Assembly: GCF_905475395.1 (NCBI RefSeq)
Contig: NC_058337.1
Span: forward strand, 113,950,368 to 114,014,367
Source of the DNA: Chrysoperla carnea
Lineage: Eukaryota > Arthropoda > Insecta > Neuroptera > Chrysopidae
Direction: 5' to 3'
Length of the DNA stretch: 64,000 nt
Below are positions 14,413 through 26,590 of this stretch, piece after piece. The notes beneath the pieces were generated by a model. That model saw only the letters and a program-made list of their open reading frames with translations, was not told the origin of the DNA and did not search any database. Positions within the stretch are counted from its first letter, which is position 1. Each line of letters opens with the position of its first letter. The position numbers and the translations under genes were made by a program.

Positions 14413-15118
14413 AAAAAATAAAAAAAGGAGAGTTAAGATGGGTTTTTGAAACCCATAATCTATTCAGATATCACAAAAATATTTTTCATAATATCCAATA
14501 GTCTATACTGAATACAAAATCCACAACCTCTAGTTATAACAAATATGTATATAGAGGTAGAAATGAATCGACAAAATCACATATTAAAAAATTTCTGTAC
14601 ATATATATTGGTTCTTATATTATTGAATATCATATTATTTTGATCAATATCTTTGATAGATAATTAAATATTAATAATAATAATCATAATCATTATTATT
14701 AATATTAATTATTTATTGGAAATAATATTTATAAAAAAATAATTCCATCCATTTATGATATATGATTAAAAAATCATTTATAAAATTTTTATGGAAAAAT
14801 GTGATTGAAAGAATTTATTATACAGGATATGACGTCATTTAATTTGTGAAAAGAAGAATCCTTAAAAAATTTTCGAAAATTTTGTCGAATGTTGAAAGTT
14901 TGATGAGGAATTATTTGGCATTTTATATGGTCCAGAAATCATGGAATATTGATATACATAAAAAAAAAACTTTCCAATAAATGTAGTTTTACAAAACGAA
15001 TCACACAATTATAAAAAAACTGTTTAATCTAACAATTTAAAACTTTGAGCAACTTCCATGTTCAAAAGAGCTAAAACCAGTATCCAAATGTCCAAGCTCT
15101 GTGAAATATGTGAAATTT

Positions 15119-15468
15119 ACAAAATTTAAGAAACCCCCGGCAAATGTATTGGTACGGAACCCTAAGCTCGCACTTGAAACATAGCTAAGAACACTCTCTT
15201 TTAAATTACGTCTTTCTTGTAGCCTTGTCCAAACTGAACCGATTTTGAAGATCATCGCTTCTTTTTTAGTTGTTTCGGCTACGGAACTGTAATATCGCAC
15301 TTGAAATATGGGTACGAACACTGTCCATTAGATTGCTTTTAAACAAAAAACAAAAAAACAAAACAAAATTGGTCATCCGTTTAGAAGGTACGTTGCCAAA
15401 GATACACAGACAGACGAACTAAGTGGCCAAACTTATAACACATTTTTTTCGGTTCGGGGGTTAACAAA
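15119..15468 (-). repeat. Dispersed repeat C copy
   Basis: Contains GGTACGGAACCCTAAGCTCG, GATTTTGAAGATCATCGCTT and AGTTGTTTCGGCTACGGAAC. Ends GGTTCGGGGGTTA. Same orientation as the copy at 4247. Confidence 0.75.
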
Positions 15469-15632
15469 AATTAATAACTTTTTGTTGTTACTATTTTTAT
15501 AACCATTTTTGACCAAAAATTTTTATTTTTTATAAGTAAATATTTCTTAAATCAACGATATCAATATCTAATTTACGAAAATTGGGCCAAGAAAATATTT
15601 ACTTCCTATCATGTTAAGAACTTATTTCATGC

Positions 15633-16029
15633 TATTCGTTGTGTGCGTAGTCATGGTAGGGGCAATAAAATCGATGCCAGCGCTTCCAGTAAAAAATTTT
15701 GACGATAAAGGAGGCTGTTATGACTAATTTGCAATTCTTTACATGTTAATGTTATAAAAAATGTCAAATTAAAATTATGGAAAAACACTAATTAATAAAA
15801 TTTAATGAATTAAAAATTGTGCAAATAAGAAATCAAATTGCACAAATATTATTTTTCAAATGTAAATTATCATAATTATTTATTTAAATTTGTGAGATAA
15901 TAATATTAAATTTTCAATGTAAGTCATAAATACAATCCATACAATTATATATGCATCCATACAATTCTATAATTAAAGTAGTGTATCGTTACCATGGAAA
16001 CGCCTCCAAACTCACACACGGTGCGAATA
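15633..16029 (+). mobile_element. Dispersed repeat B, with 13-bp flanking direct repeats
   Basis: This 397-bp unit starts TATTCGTTGTGTGCGTAGTC and ends GGTGCGAATA, so its tips are short inverted repeats (TATTCG/CGAATA). The direct repeat TAAGAACTTATTT flanks it at 15615-15627 and 16030-16042, like a target-site duplication, although 5 bp (CATGC) separate the left repeat from the tip. It has no coding capacity. A reverse-complement copy lies at 37264-37652. Confidence 0.75.
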
Positions 16030-16159
16030 TAAGAACTTATTTTTTTTTACTGTGTATATTGAGAGGCATTAAATTTATCACATATTAAAATAAATCATTG
16101 AGTTTCAAGGAAAATTTTATGCAAGCTTTTTTCAATTAGATGCATCGACTTTCGAAGCA

Positions 16160-16179
16160 TCCTGTATATACAGGATGTA
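16160..16179. repeat. Perfect 20-bp palindrome
   Basis: CATCCTGTATATACAGGATG. It resembles two fused CCTGTATA-type repeat ends, a motif also seen near 3152, 35020 and 35885. Confidence 0.8.
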
Positions 16180-16612
16180 CTATAGAAAGATGAAAACAAA
16201 AAAAAATAAACAAATCTTTCATAATTTGACCACCATCAAAATCACACTCTTACAAACTGACAAATCATTAAAATATTTAGCACATGGTTGTCAACAAAAT
16301 ACCCTCATCTCACACACATTGTGTCCACATCTTCATAGCAGCCCCATAACCACAAAACATAGTAGAGTCATCATAAAATATAAACTGGAATTTATTTTAT
16401 TTTACTTATTTTTATTTTTTTTTTTTATACATTTTGTTTAATGTTTAAATGAAAGAAGAACTCAGTCGCCAAGAGTTATCAACACTTGATTATTTTTGAT
16501 GATAATGTTAAAAACTTATTTCATATTATAAATGTATATTTATTAGATACAGTGTGTTTATTATAATGGTCAACTTTCGGACAATATGTGAGCAAGAAGT
16601 GTATTTTCAGGT

Positions 16613-16806
16613 TATTCGCACAGTGCACGAGTTTTATTTCAGAAGTTTCCATTGTAATAACACACTACTTGAAGACTATAATTTTATGGATTAACATATA
16701 AGTCATTGGTTTGTATATATAGTTAACATAACATTAAAATTAACATTAAAAATTTACGTTGCAATTTCATCTCTTATTCTCAGAATTTCCATTGCAACAA
16801 GTTAAA
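16613..16806 (-). repeat. Dispersed repeat B, degraded partial copy
   Basis: Begins TATTCGCACAGTGCACGAGT like the copy at 37264, but diverges and is truncated before a fold-back element at 16808. Confidence 0.6.
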
Positions 16807-16807
16807 T

Positions 16808-17131
16808 AAAAAAAAAACTTTTAACAAAAAGAAAACCGAGTTCAAAAGGAAAACTCCAAAATATATTAAAATGCACTAAAAAGTAAAAAAATAACGATAA
16901 TATTATAATGTAGTTAAAATTATTGTTATTTTTGGAGTCGGTGTCAGCCAAGCTAATGTAGAAAACTGTTCTGTCAGAGTTGTTTCCTTGGCTGACACCG
17001 AATCCAAAAATAACAATAATTTTAACTACATTATATTATCGTTATTTTTTTACTTTTTAGTGCATTTTAATATATTTTGGAAAAGTTTTCCTTTTGAAGT
17101 CGGTTTTCTTTTTGTTAAAAGTTTTTTTTAT
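16808..17131. mobile_element. Long fold-back element, 145-bp arms
   Basis: Left arm 16808-16952, right arm 16987-17131, 34-nt spacer. The arms are near-perfect reverse complements over their full length, for example TTTTTGGAGTCGGTGTCAGC against GCTGACACCGAATCCAAAAA. No protein is encoded. MITE-like or fold-back. Confidence 0.9.
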
Positions 17132-17444
17132 TTTGTGATTTTTAGTGAATCTGAAGTACACTCACTAACTTGTCACTAAAAAAAGAATCATCGAAGTGAT
17201 ATTGAGTTATTCGTCCTCTTGTCGTGCATACTTAATGCAAATTTAAGACTTTTATGGTTTTCTCATGGATACCGTTCTCAGATCTGTACCAAAATGAAAT
17301 GGGACCAAACGGGAAGCACTAGCTTTCAAACAGATAAAGAATCATCAAAATCGGTTCACCCAGTCAAAAGTTCTGAGGTAACAAACATAAAAAAAAATAC
17401 AGTCGAATTGATAACCTCCTCCGTTTTTGTTTGAAGTCGGTTAA
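17132..17444. repeat. Repeat segment following the fold-back, ending GAAGTCGGTTAA
   Basis: Ends with ATAACCTCCTCCGTTTTTGT then TTGAAGTCGGTTAA. The motif TTGAAGTCGGTT also stands at the right end of the adjacent fold-back (17094-17105), so this may be the rest of one composite element. Confidence 0.5.
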
Positions 17445-19953
17445 TTAACTGTTATTATTCAACAGTCTATATTTTACATTTTACTATACCAATTGATATT
17501 TAATACCAATTACATGTAAATAATTGAAAAATAGTCATATTTTAAATAAAACTTTTACTATACAAAAAAGTAGAAAACAAATACTGTATCTCTTTTTCTA
17601 ATATCTGTCTAATTAGCAGTTTAAATACATATTTCTTGACCAATTTTAACATTTATTTCACTTCTTGTCATCTCTATTTTTCCGATTTTTCATATTTTGT
17701 TAAGAAAAGCGAAAAAATAATTATCGATATTTGCTATTAACTGAAACTTTTTTGTCCATAACGATATCTCGATTTCTAATCATATCGATATAAACTAGAA
17801 GCTCATGATTTATAAAACACCTATATATTACATATATGTATATATTTATTAAATATTATCAGTTTTATATATTGAGTGGTATATTATGTATGTGAAGTTT
17901 GAGTCTGTATCAAACAACACACATATATGTATATTTATTTGTCTGTGATGACTGATAAGCGACATTTTATATTTAATGTTTTTATCAATTAGTTGTATCA
18001 ATCATCACGATTTGTTGTCTGAAACTCAAACTTAAAACTTAAAACATATTATAACATAATACACATATCTCTCTGACTTTATAGCTTACTTACTTAGCAG
18101 CTTAACTTTTAATACTTAAGCTACAAATTAATTCATTGAACACACACACACACATCTACATATATGCTTACTTAATGGATTTTTATAAGAACACAAAAAA
18201 ATGAATTTTATTAAAAAAAGAATTTTATTTAGTTAAGTTAGATAAATTTATTTTTTGGTAATAATGGACCAATTTAAGTTAGCTTATAAACTAACAAGTA
18301 AAAATTTGTTTTTAATTCTGTAACGGTTTTTAAAGCTGTCACGTTTAGATTTTAATTAATTATATATTTCTGGTTAAGTTATAAGTCGGTTTGTTGTTTG
18401 TTAGCCGGAATAAATATTTGCAGTTATATATGTTAATCAATTTCCTAAAAAAATACAGGTAATAGATTATTTCCATGTAGATTTAAACGATTTTCATGCA
18501 AATTTTTTCTTTTTGAAGTTTTAATCGAACTGAATTTTAGGAAGGTACGAGAAAAATTTGATCAGTCCTTTCAAGATTATAAGCCTTTTTTCCAGTTTTA
18601 AAGGATCTCATTATGTAAAATATCCGACAAAGATTCCCAAATGTAGTTTGGTTTTTTTATCACCATAACTCACAAACGAACAGAAATAGCGAGTTTTAAC
18701 CGCGTGCCCTACGTCTCAAAAATAACTTTACGTGAAAATAAAACAGTAGATTGCAAATCTGTGGGACAACCACCAAATAATCTTTAAAAATACGAAAAAC
18801 ACAATAAACTTTTAAGGAATTTTTTCAATTTTACAAAATTTAAGTACAAAATTTTGAATTTTTTGCTATGCAATATTCAATTTTGTAATAGAAACGTGTT
18901 AATTTTTCAATCTCTGAGGGAATTAGCTTACGTAACGCAGCTCCTTCCCTATGAATTTTTGTATTATTTAATGTGTTCAAAATGTCCTCAAAAATTATTA
19001 AGCAAAATTCATATTATTATTTTTTTTTTTCATCAAATATGGATTATGACAAATTTTGGACAGTTTGGGAACTGGAGATTTAAGTCGATAGTTCAAACAG
19101 TTTTTTTCAGAACCGTGGGAACCTTTTTGTAAAACCACATTTCGAGAAAAACACGTTGAAATTTTTTTTTTCGACTAAAAAACATGTTGCCAGGAAAACA
19201 CGGTGAAAATTTTTTTTCGACTAAAAAACATGTTTACAAGACGTTGACGACGATAGCTAAAGAATGTTTTTTGGTCAAAGAAAAGCTATTTCACTATTGA
19301 ACTGCCTTAATATTGTGTTAAGGCACATAATTTTGAAAATCCTTGCAGGTATAATTGTCGTTATTTAAGACTCTCTATATATTCAAGAACTGATTAGATC
19401 CATTTGTGTTATCAGTTGATATTAAACATCGTAAAAGTTTTATTTCTTATAAAGTGAGAGATACTTTTTTTTTAATATATAATATATTTATACATATTTA
19501 AGTATCGTTAACAATGATTGTATTTGTAATATTAATATTGGTATTAATCGATCAACATTGTAAACATTGCTTTATATTACACTTTTGTGTATTTGTTTGA
19601 CAATTATTACTGGTTTGACGACCACACCGTCATTTTTTATTACATTTTATACAAGGAAACGAAATTATTTATTATTTATTTATTATTTTTCCGATTTCAA
19701 TTTTGATTCAGAAATGTCAACCATAAAAGTTTAATCAGAATCATTATCATTTATCAAGTGAGAAAATTTGAGCTTAATGATATTTTCTTGAAACTTGAGA
19801 TTTTTATTAAAATTTGCTATATAACAAAAAATTTCCAAAAACGTTCTGTCGTTTTTCCCATATTTAAATATTTTAGCATCTGAAGGATCATCTTATACCT
19901 AAGTTTTCTACATCTATAGCTATTAGAACCGCAAAAACCATAGAGTACAAGAA
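17445..19953. other. AT-rich stretch without recognised gene
   Basis: Only low-complexity TATATA/ACACAC tracts and the small duplication near 19150 are seen. Confidence 0.4.
19146..19236 (+). repeat. Short tandem duplication
   Basis: Two units of about 50 bp share AAAACACG.TGAAA, TTTTTTTCGACTAAAAAACA and TGTT. No coding meaning is seen. Confidence 0.65.
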
Positions 19954-20301
19954 ACGGTATAAGGGCCATCTTTACTCATCTGATAACCAGATGAGACATA
20001 TTTTTTATGAAATTTTATTGACTTTTAAACACTCCCATCATATTTTTTCTATCAAAAAGTGTTCATGACTAATTAATTTAATTAATTTTAATCAATTTTT
20101 TCCAAGAAAGATTATTTAATTAGGAAAATAATGGTTTAAACTAGCCTGAAAAAACCGTTCATGTAAAAAATTGATTAGAATTAATTAAATTAAAAATAGC
20201 CATGAACATTTTTAAACTATAATAGGTTTAAAAATCAGTAAAATTTCATAAAAAATTTGTCTCATCGATTATCAAATGGGTGAAAATCGACCTTATACCG
20301 T
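19954..20301. mobile_element. Fold-back element, about 140-bp arms
   Basis: Left tip ACGGTATAAGG, right tip CCTTATACCGT. The arms share GATGAGACATATTTTTTATG against CATAAAAAATTTGTCTCATC, and an inner AATTAATTTAATTAATTTTA block. Weaker pairing may extend to about 19890 and 20375. Confidence 0.82.
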
Positions 20302-21254
20302 CTCTTAGACCAATAAAAAAACAGGGAAATTAAAAACATTCTTAAAGTAGCTACCATTTTCTGTTTAGGGATTTTTTTGTAATAACCCCCGATTAACAAA
20401 GAAGAATGTTTTAAGTGAAACGTATCTGCGTATCTGGGTGTCTGTGTATGGCATCGTAGCTCTACCTCCATCTATATTTAGTCAACTTCATCTTTTTAAT
20501 ATTTTTCCTTATTTTTATATGAATGTTTTATTAATTTTTTTAAATCATACTTTATGCGTAATTCTTCATCATTAAGGTGTCAGTACAAAAAATTGTGTTT
20601 AAATTTTAGGAAAAAAACTTTTTTTTATAGTTTCTGCTATATCACTAAAGTTATTTTTAAGATATTTGGTATACATGGATTTTACATATCTGGAAGCATA
20701 TTCTGACCACTATTTTTTTAAATTTTTTACCCGTTGTGCTAAAGTACATATGGTTTTTGTACTTACTTCGGAAACAACCGGTATAAAGTAAAAATAGATT
20801 TTCTCAAAGATTCATGCCAAAATATCTCCGTAACACTTATTAGCATAGAATATATTGTCTTTTTTTTTCCTCAAAAACAATAGAACAAAATACATACTTA
20901 CTAATGACATAATTATAATCGAAGTATTAACTATTACCTACATTCTCATAATAAGTGGTTCTATGGAAATTTATTTACAGGAATAATAAAAATGCTATTA
21001 ATTCCTGAATCTAGAAAATGACCACATACAACCATTATCGGAAATGATACCCAACTAAATTGTCCAAATGTTATTTTAATGCATATTTTTTGTGATCTGA
21101 GCAAAAAAGAACAGATATTTTCATTTATTTCTTAGGCGAGATTTCTTAGTTTTTAAGAAAATTCTCAAAATGTAAGAAGTGTTCTTATTTGAAGACAGAA
21201 GTGTTGAACATTTTTTTAAATTTCTATCCATAATCTTTTCTAATTTTTAAGACC

Positions 21255-21510
21255 CCAACTAAAATAAAAAAGAGGTGTTTTAAGTTTGACCGCATGTGTG
21301 TGTGTGTGTGTGTCTGTCTGTGGCATTGTAGCGCCTAAACAGATGAACCGATTTTAATTGTTTTGGTTTCATTTGAACCGATTTTAATTTAACGGAGAGT
21401 GTTCTTAGCTATGTCTCAAGTGAGTGCTTAGGGATCCGTACCTGAAAATAATAATAAATTGGCGATGATCTTCAAAATCGATTCAGTTTGGAAAAGGCAT
21501 TACATATAAT
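21255..21510 (+). repeat. Dispersed repeat C copy
   Basis: Opposite orientation to 4247. Contains a (GT)n tract, GGCATTGTAGCGCCTAAACA, GATGAACCGATTTTAATT, GTGTTCTTAGCTATG and GGCGATGATCTTCAAAATCG. Confidence 0.72.
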
Positions 21511-21754
21511 CTTAACATATAAATAATTACTATGGAAATAAATGGTCAAATAAACCTGGCTCAATTCATTTTGAAAAGTGAAATGGTAAAATAATTAAGT
21601 AATTCAAAACAATAATTCACAAGAACAAATTCAACTCAAATATTTCAATTTCAATTAAAATATTTCCAAAAATTTGTCTCAAAAAATGATAGCTCTCTAA
21701 GGATCCTTTTCATCTCATCTAATGCCCTCAACCATCACTTTGATATTGATTTAA

Positions 21755-21965
21755 GAAGGAGTGTTATAAGCTTAAAGTGTTTATCTGTGCGTCTGTGTGT
21801 TTTTTAGTGGCATCGTAGCCCCTAAACGGTTGAGCCCACTTGATTGAGAACATTTTATAGCTAAGCTTCCAAAAATCGGTTTACAAGGAATAAATCGCAT
21901 TTGTCTCGAGTTTTTTTAATTTTGTAAGTTTCACTTGTCGGCCAATGTCAAGTTATTAAAAACAT
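21755..21965 (+). repeat. Dispersed repeat C, degraded copy
   Basis: Recognised by GGAGTGTTATAAGCTTAAAG, GTGCGTCTGTGTG and GTGGCATCGTAGCCCCTAAA. The remainder has diverged. Confidence 0.6.
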
Positions 21966-22639
21966 CCTGTGCATAACTGAGTAAAACAGTATTTCCTGTG
22001 TTATTTCTAGACCGTTAAGATTTTCAATACCATCTTATTTAATCACTACATACAATAATATTTTTATGATTCCTGTACACATATGTATATTATATTAGGT
22101 ATATTAATTATCCTTGGTAAATATCACGATACAATAATATAATGAACAACTATTTATTTCATATATATGTGTAATGTGTATAGATAGGAAGCCATGATTA
22201 TCTTTTATAACAAATAAAATATATAAACTTATTTTAAAATTAAATGAACAATAATATACAAATCAAGCGAGTATTAGTTGTCTATCTGTCTGTGTGTGTT
22301 TGTTTATTTGTTTGTATTACCTTCTATTTAAATACGACTCCCCACTTCCACACCACCACCGTATATGAGGTATTAGGGATGATAAGAAGGTTCACTTTTT
22401 GTTATATAAGTTGTCCTTTTTTTTTACAAAAAGCGCGTAGGAAAATCGAACTTCCATAAGTTCTCGACCTAGTACAGTCAGTTCTTGAAACTAATTTATA
22501 AAATAAAATAGAAACAAGCTTCGCTTCTTCTTGCCCTTGAATCTTAGTAATAATATCTATTAGTTTGTTTTTCTAAAGAACCGCTAAAAGGTTTGAGTAT
22601 ATGATGTTATAAGTCGTATATGAACGTATGATTTGATAT

Positions 22640-22685
22640 GAACCTGCAGTTTTATCTAGGGTAGTAACCTGCAGTTTTATCTAGA
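22640..22685 (+). repeat. Short direct duplication
   Basis: AACCTGCAGTTTTATCTAG occurs twice, 26 bp apart. Confidence 0.75.
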
Positions 22686-23778
22686 AATTTTGAAAATATA
22701 CTGAATTTGGCAATATAGTGAGAACCACCTCTCCAATATGATTAAGATGGATAAAAAATTACGAAGCACGATTATTAATGCGCATGTCTCAATATAAAAT
22801 ATAATAAACTGACGCGTATTTACAACATAATTATTACCAGTTAATAAAATGTCTACTTAAAAATATTCCTTGCAAAAAAGCAACATCTAACCACTTTTTA
22901 GAACTTTTATACAGAATTAATTAAACAAAAGTAACTATTGAAGCTGACTTCCGTCCGTCAATACGATCATGCGCATTTAATACCATGCTCTCTTATTGTG
23001 TTTCTCTGTCAGCTGTTTGAATAATGTGTTGAAGCTAATTTTGAGTCAAACAACTTTCTCATTTACACTTTTACAAAAACATCATTTTTTCTTAATGAAA
23101 ATCGTGAAAACCCTCTTTTTGATACTTTAACGCCACCTACTTTTTGTAATTTAACTCGTATGACGTTGCTCCAATGACATAAAATGTAGCTGACAATGTC
23201 TTCTACATTTTTTATTTGAAAAACTTTTCCCTTAAACCAATAGATTCCGAGAAAAACGCATTCCAAATTTTTTTTTCCCATTTTTTTGGATTTTCTCAAA
23301 AACAGCGGAACGAAAAATTCTCTTAATTTTTTTTTAAGTTATTTACATGCCCCCCTAACGATCCATAACCTCAGATCCAGTATTGTAATTTTTTCCAGGT
23401 CCGGCCTTTTTTTCGTCTATATTGACTGAATCATTATGAAATTTCAAATTTTGTGTACTAAAAGTTCTAAGTTTTCACTACTATCGGCAGTCCATTTTTT
23501 TCCCACCCTGTGCAGTAAATACATTATATTAGTACATCGTAGCAGTTTAAAACCAATATAAAATACATTGTACAGAATAGATAAAGGTACCTACCAATAC
23601 CTACGTATGTATTGACTATATAGACCCATAATCTCTTCATTATATAAAATATTGTATATAAATGGAGTCGATTAACAGTCATAGATAACAATACACATTC
23701 TATACTCTACTACTATTTATAATGATCATTCAATCTGATAAAGTTTTAGCTAGAGCTAGCTGCTAGCTAACATCAGCC

Positions 23779-23814
23779 TACACACACACACACAAACACA
23801 CACATACACACATT
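23779..23814. repeat. (CA)n microsatellite, interrupted
   Basis: CACACACA units with occasional AA and TA interruptions. Other CA/GT tracts are at 18141-18152, 21297-21312 and 35171-35188. Confidence 0.8.
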
Positions 23815-24214
23815 GATATAAAACTATTTGCTAGTATTATTGTACCCAACAATAATAACACAGAGAATGGGATACACATTTTATTAATGGTATTCACGGA
23901 AGTCACGGAAGTTGACCATGATCATATTATACTAAACACACAGAAAATTATTTAATGTTAGTATTTAGTATCTTTTATATAATATTTATATGTAAGTGGG
24001 GTCGTGTAAATTGAGATTCCCCTGTATAATAATTAACTGGTGTAATTAGTGCGGTATTTTATATTTAAAATGTATGTGTCTATGAAAATTTAATTTTGAA
24101 GACAGGTATGAAAAGTTCACTTTTAAAGTCCAACTTTTTTGAATTAGTCCTAGTTTTTCAATTTTTAATTTATTTAATAATTGATAATATGTATATTTAT
24201 TAAAAATTTATTTG

Positions 24215-24850
24215 ATTCTGATTTCGATAAAACTCTATATAAAAGGTAATTTTGACCCAAAAATCGCTCTTTGAATCCAATTTTGGATTATATCTCAAGA
24301 GCCACGCATTAAATCATTAAACAAAATCGATTTTTGGATTTTTTGGGCCAAGAAGAAATCGAAAAAATCGAGAAAAAAATTTTGTTTCCGATTTCGATAA
24401 AATTCTCTTTATGAGGTAATTTTGACCCAAAAAATAGAAAAATCGGGTTAATGTATTGATTGGATGTATAGTTTTTGAGAAAATCGCTCTTTGTATCCAA
24501 TTTTGGATTATATCTCAAAAGCCACGCATCTAATCATTAAAAAAACCCGATATTTGGATTTTTTGGGTCAAAATTATCTTATATAATGAATTTTATCGAT
24601 ATTGGAATCCAAAAAAAATTCTCGATTTTTTGCAATTTTCTTAAGGGAAATTTGCAATTTTCTTACCTTGGAAAAAATCGGGAAAAAATTTTTGCTTCCG
24701 ATTTCGATAAAACTCTACATATAAGGTAATTTTGACCCAAAAAGTACAAAAATTGGGTGAATGTATCGATTTAAGAAATTTTATCGAAATTGGAAACAAA
24801 AAAATTCTTTATTTTTTGCAATTTTCTAAAGAGGTACGAACAAAAAAGTC
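24215..24850. repeat. Array of AT-rich repeat D units
   Basis: At least three units carry TTCGATAAAACTCTA or variants, then AAGGTAATTTTGACCCAAAA, and CCAATTTTGGATTATATCTC with GCCACGCAT. Some blocks are in the reverse sense (TTTTGGGTCAAAATTATCTT at about 24560), so units alternate in orientation. Confidence 0.75.
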
Positions 24851-26214
24851 GGGTTTATATATTGATGATTATATTGGCTGTTTTCACTTGTTTTCATTAT
24901 TATTTTTGAAGTACTGAATCTTTCAGATATAAATAATCCCAAAACTCATCGTATTATCTATAATTTTCGATCAAAACACATCATAATAAACACTACACAT
25001 GGTCTTAAAAAACAGACAATCTCAAAAATATATCTCTTACAGAATTTAAGGTACGTATATCTCACCCGCCTTAACATACATTAAACAAAATGAACAGAGA
25101 TAAATATAACATATGGGGTAAGATGAAGTACCTTGAATCAAAATTCACATTTATGAGTTCTTAAAATCCATGCATAAAAATATCACAATGGAAATTGTCC
25201 CTGTTTATAGCACTATTATTCCTCAATAATATGGATTTTTCTCAAGAATTTGAAAACAAGTATCGCTAAAAACTTGTGTGATACATGAAGTGTGAGAAAG
25301 CCTAATATACCTAGATTCACCTTTACCAATTGTACTTGAAGACGCTCTCTTCAACCTGCATTCGTTACAGTTGACTCTAAATAAACCGCTTCATGAAAAG
25401 CAACACATTTCTCTTAGAGGCATCCAGCAACCGCTTTACTGGTTTTTTTAATCATTCGCGATGAATGATGCGAGTTCTTTTAGCCGCTTAACTTTCATTA
25501 CTTGTTAATCCATAAACCTAAGAATATAACTGTGAAATTTAGTTCATACATATTACCTTGTATCAATGGTACATGATGTTGTTGAATTCAAGGTACAAAA
25601 TTTTACGTATTTGAAACTTTATCACCTCAATATTAAACGTTAATTTTAATACTGAAATATTATTTCGAAAACAAAACCATAATGACAACCAGCCTTCAGC
25701 CTATTTCCATTCTGATAAAATACCCTCATTTCAATACAAATGCTGTTCACTAAATATCTGACGAGAGACTATAGAATGATTCAGGATACATTGTACTCTG
25801 GGTACTACATCTTACCCTATTTATTACTGTATTACTGTTCTCAATCGTTAAGGTAGTAGTCGTGTAATAATAATCACCTTTTATTCGATGAGAGTATTAT
25901 ACCTCACCTTAAAACAACACAAACACACACAAACACAGGTAGACAGATAGACTTGAGTTGTTATTTTTAAAAACTACCCATCATAATCAAGATTTTAAAG
26001 GTTGTTATTTTGTGAATGGATTAGTGTTATGCTGTGCCTGTGTTTTAAGCATTATCTTATCATAAAATACGATCAATTATTTGAATTTAGAGTGAACAAT
26101 AATAATCATTTATTATTTTTTATAGTCTATGAAATTTATGATTGGTATTACGTAAATACTGGCGGCGTAAAAAAAATTATATTTACTCTTTATTTTACCA
26201 ACACAAAATTTTCT

Positions 26215-26590
26215 TAAGCTTTTGAGATATAATCCAAAATTGGACACGAGGAGCGATTTTCTCAGAAACCATGCATCTAATCGATACATACAATCGATTT
26301 TTGTATTTTTGGGTCAAAATTACCTAATATACAAAGTTTTATACAAAAATCGAAAAATGTTTTTTGCGTTCGATATCGATAAAATTCATTATATAAGATA
26401 ATTTTGACCCAAAAAATCGGGTTTATTTAATGATTAGATGCGTAAATTTTGAGATATAATCCAAAATTGGAAACAAAGAGCGATTTTCTCAGAAACTATG
26501 CATCCAATCGATACATACACCTAATTTTTGTGTTTTTTGGATCAAAATTACCCAATATATAGAATTTAATCAAACTTGGAAACAAAATCT
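26215..26590. repeat. Second array of repeat D units
   Basis: Shares GAGATATAATCCAAAATTGG, AGAGCGATTTTCTCAGAAAC, TTTTGGGTCAAAATTACCTA and GATAATTTTGACCCAAAAAA with the array at 24215. The dominant orientation is reversed. Confidence 0.75.

Larger units (their letters stand above)
21966..24214. other. AT-rich stretch without recognised gene
   Basis: No exon is recognised. The open frame at 22244-22459 is low complexity, with CTGTCTGTGTGTG text. Confidence 0.4.

Noticed and set aside
17219-17434. 71-codon plus-strand frame
   Set aside because: It lies entirely in the repeat segment that ends GAAGTCGGTTAA at 17444.
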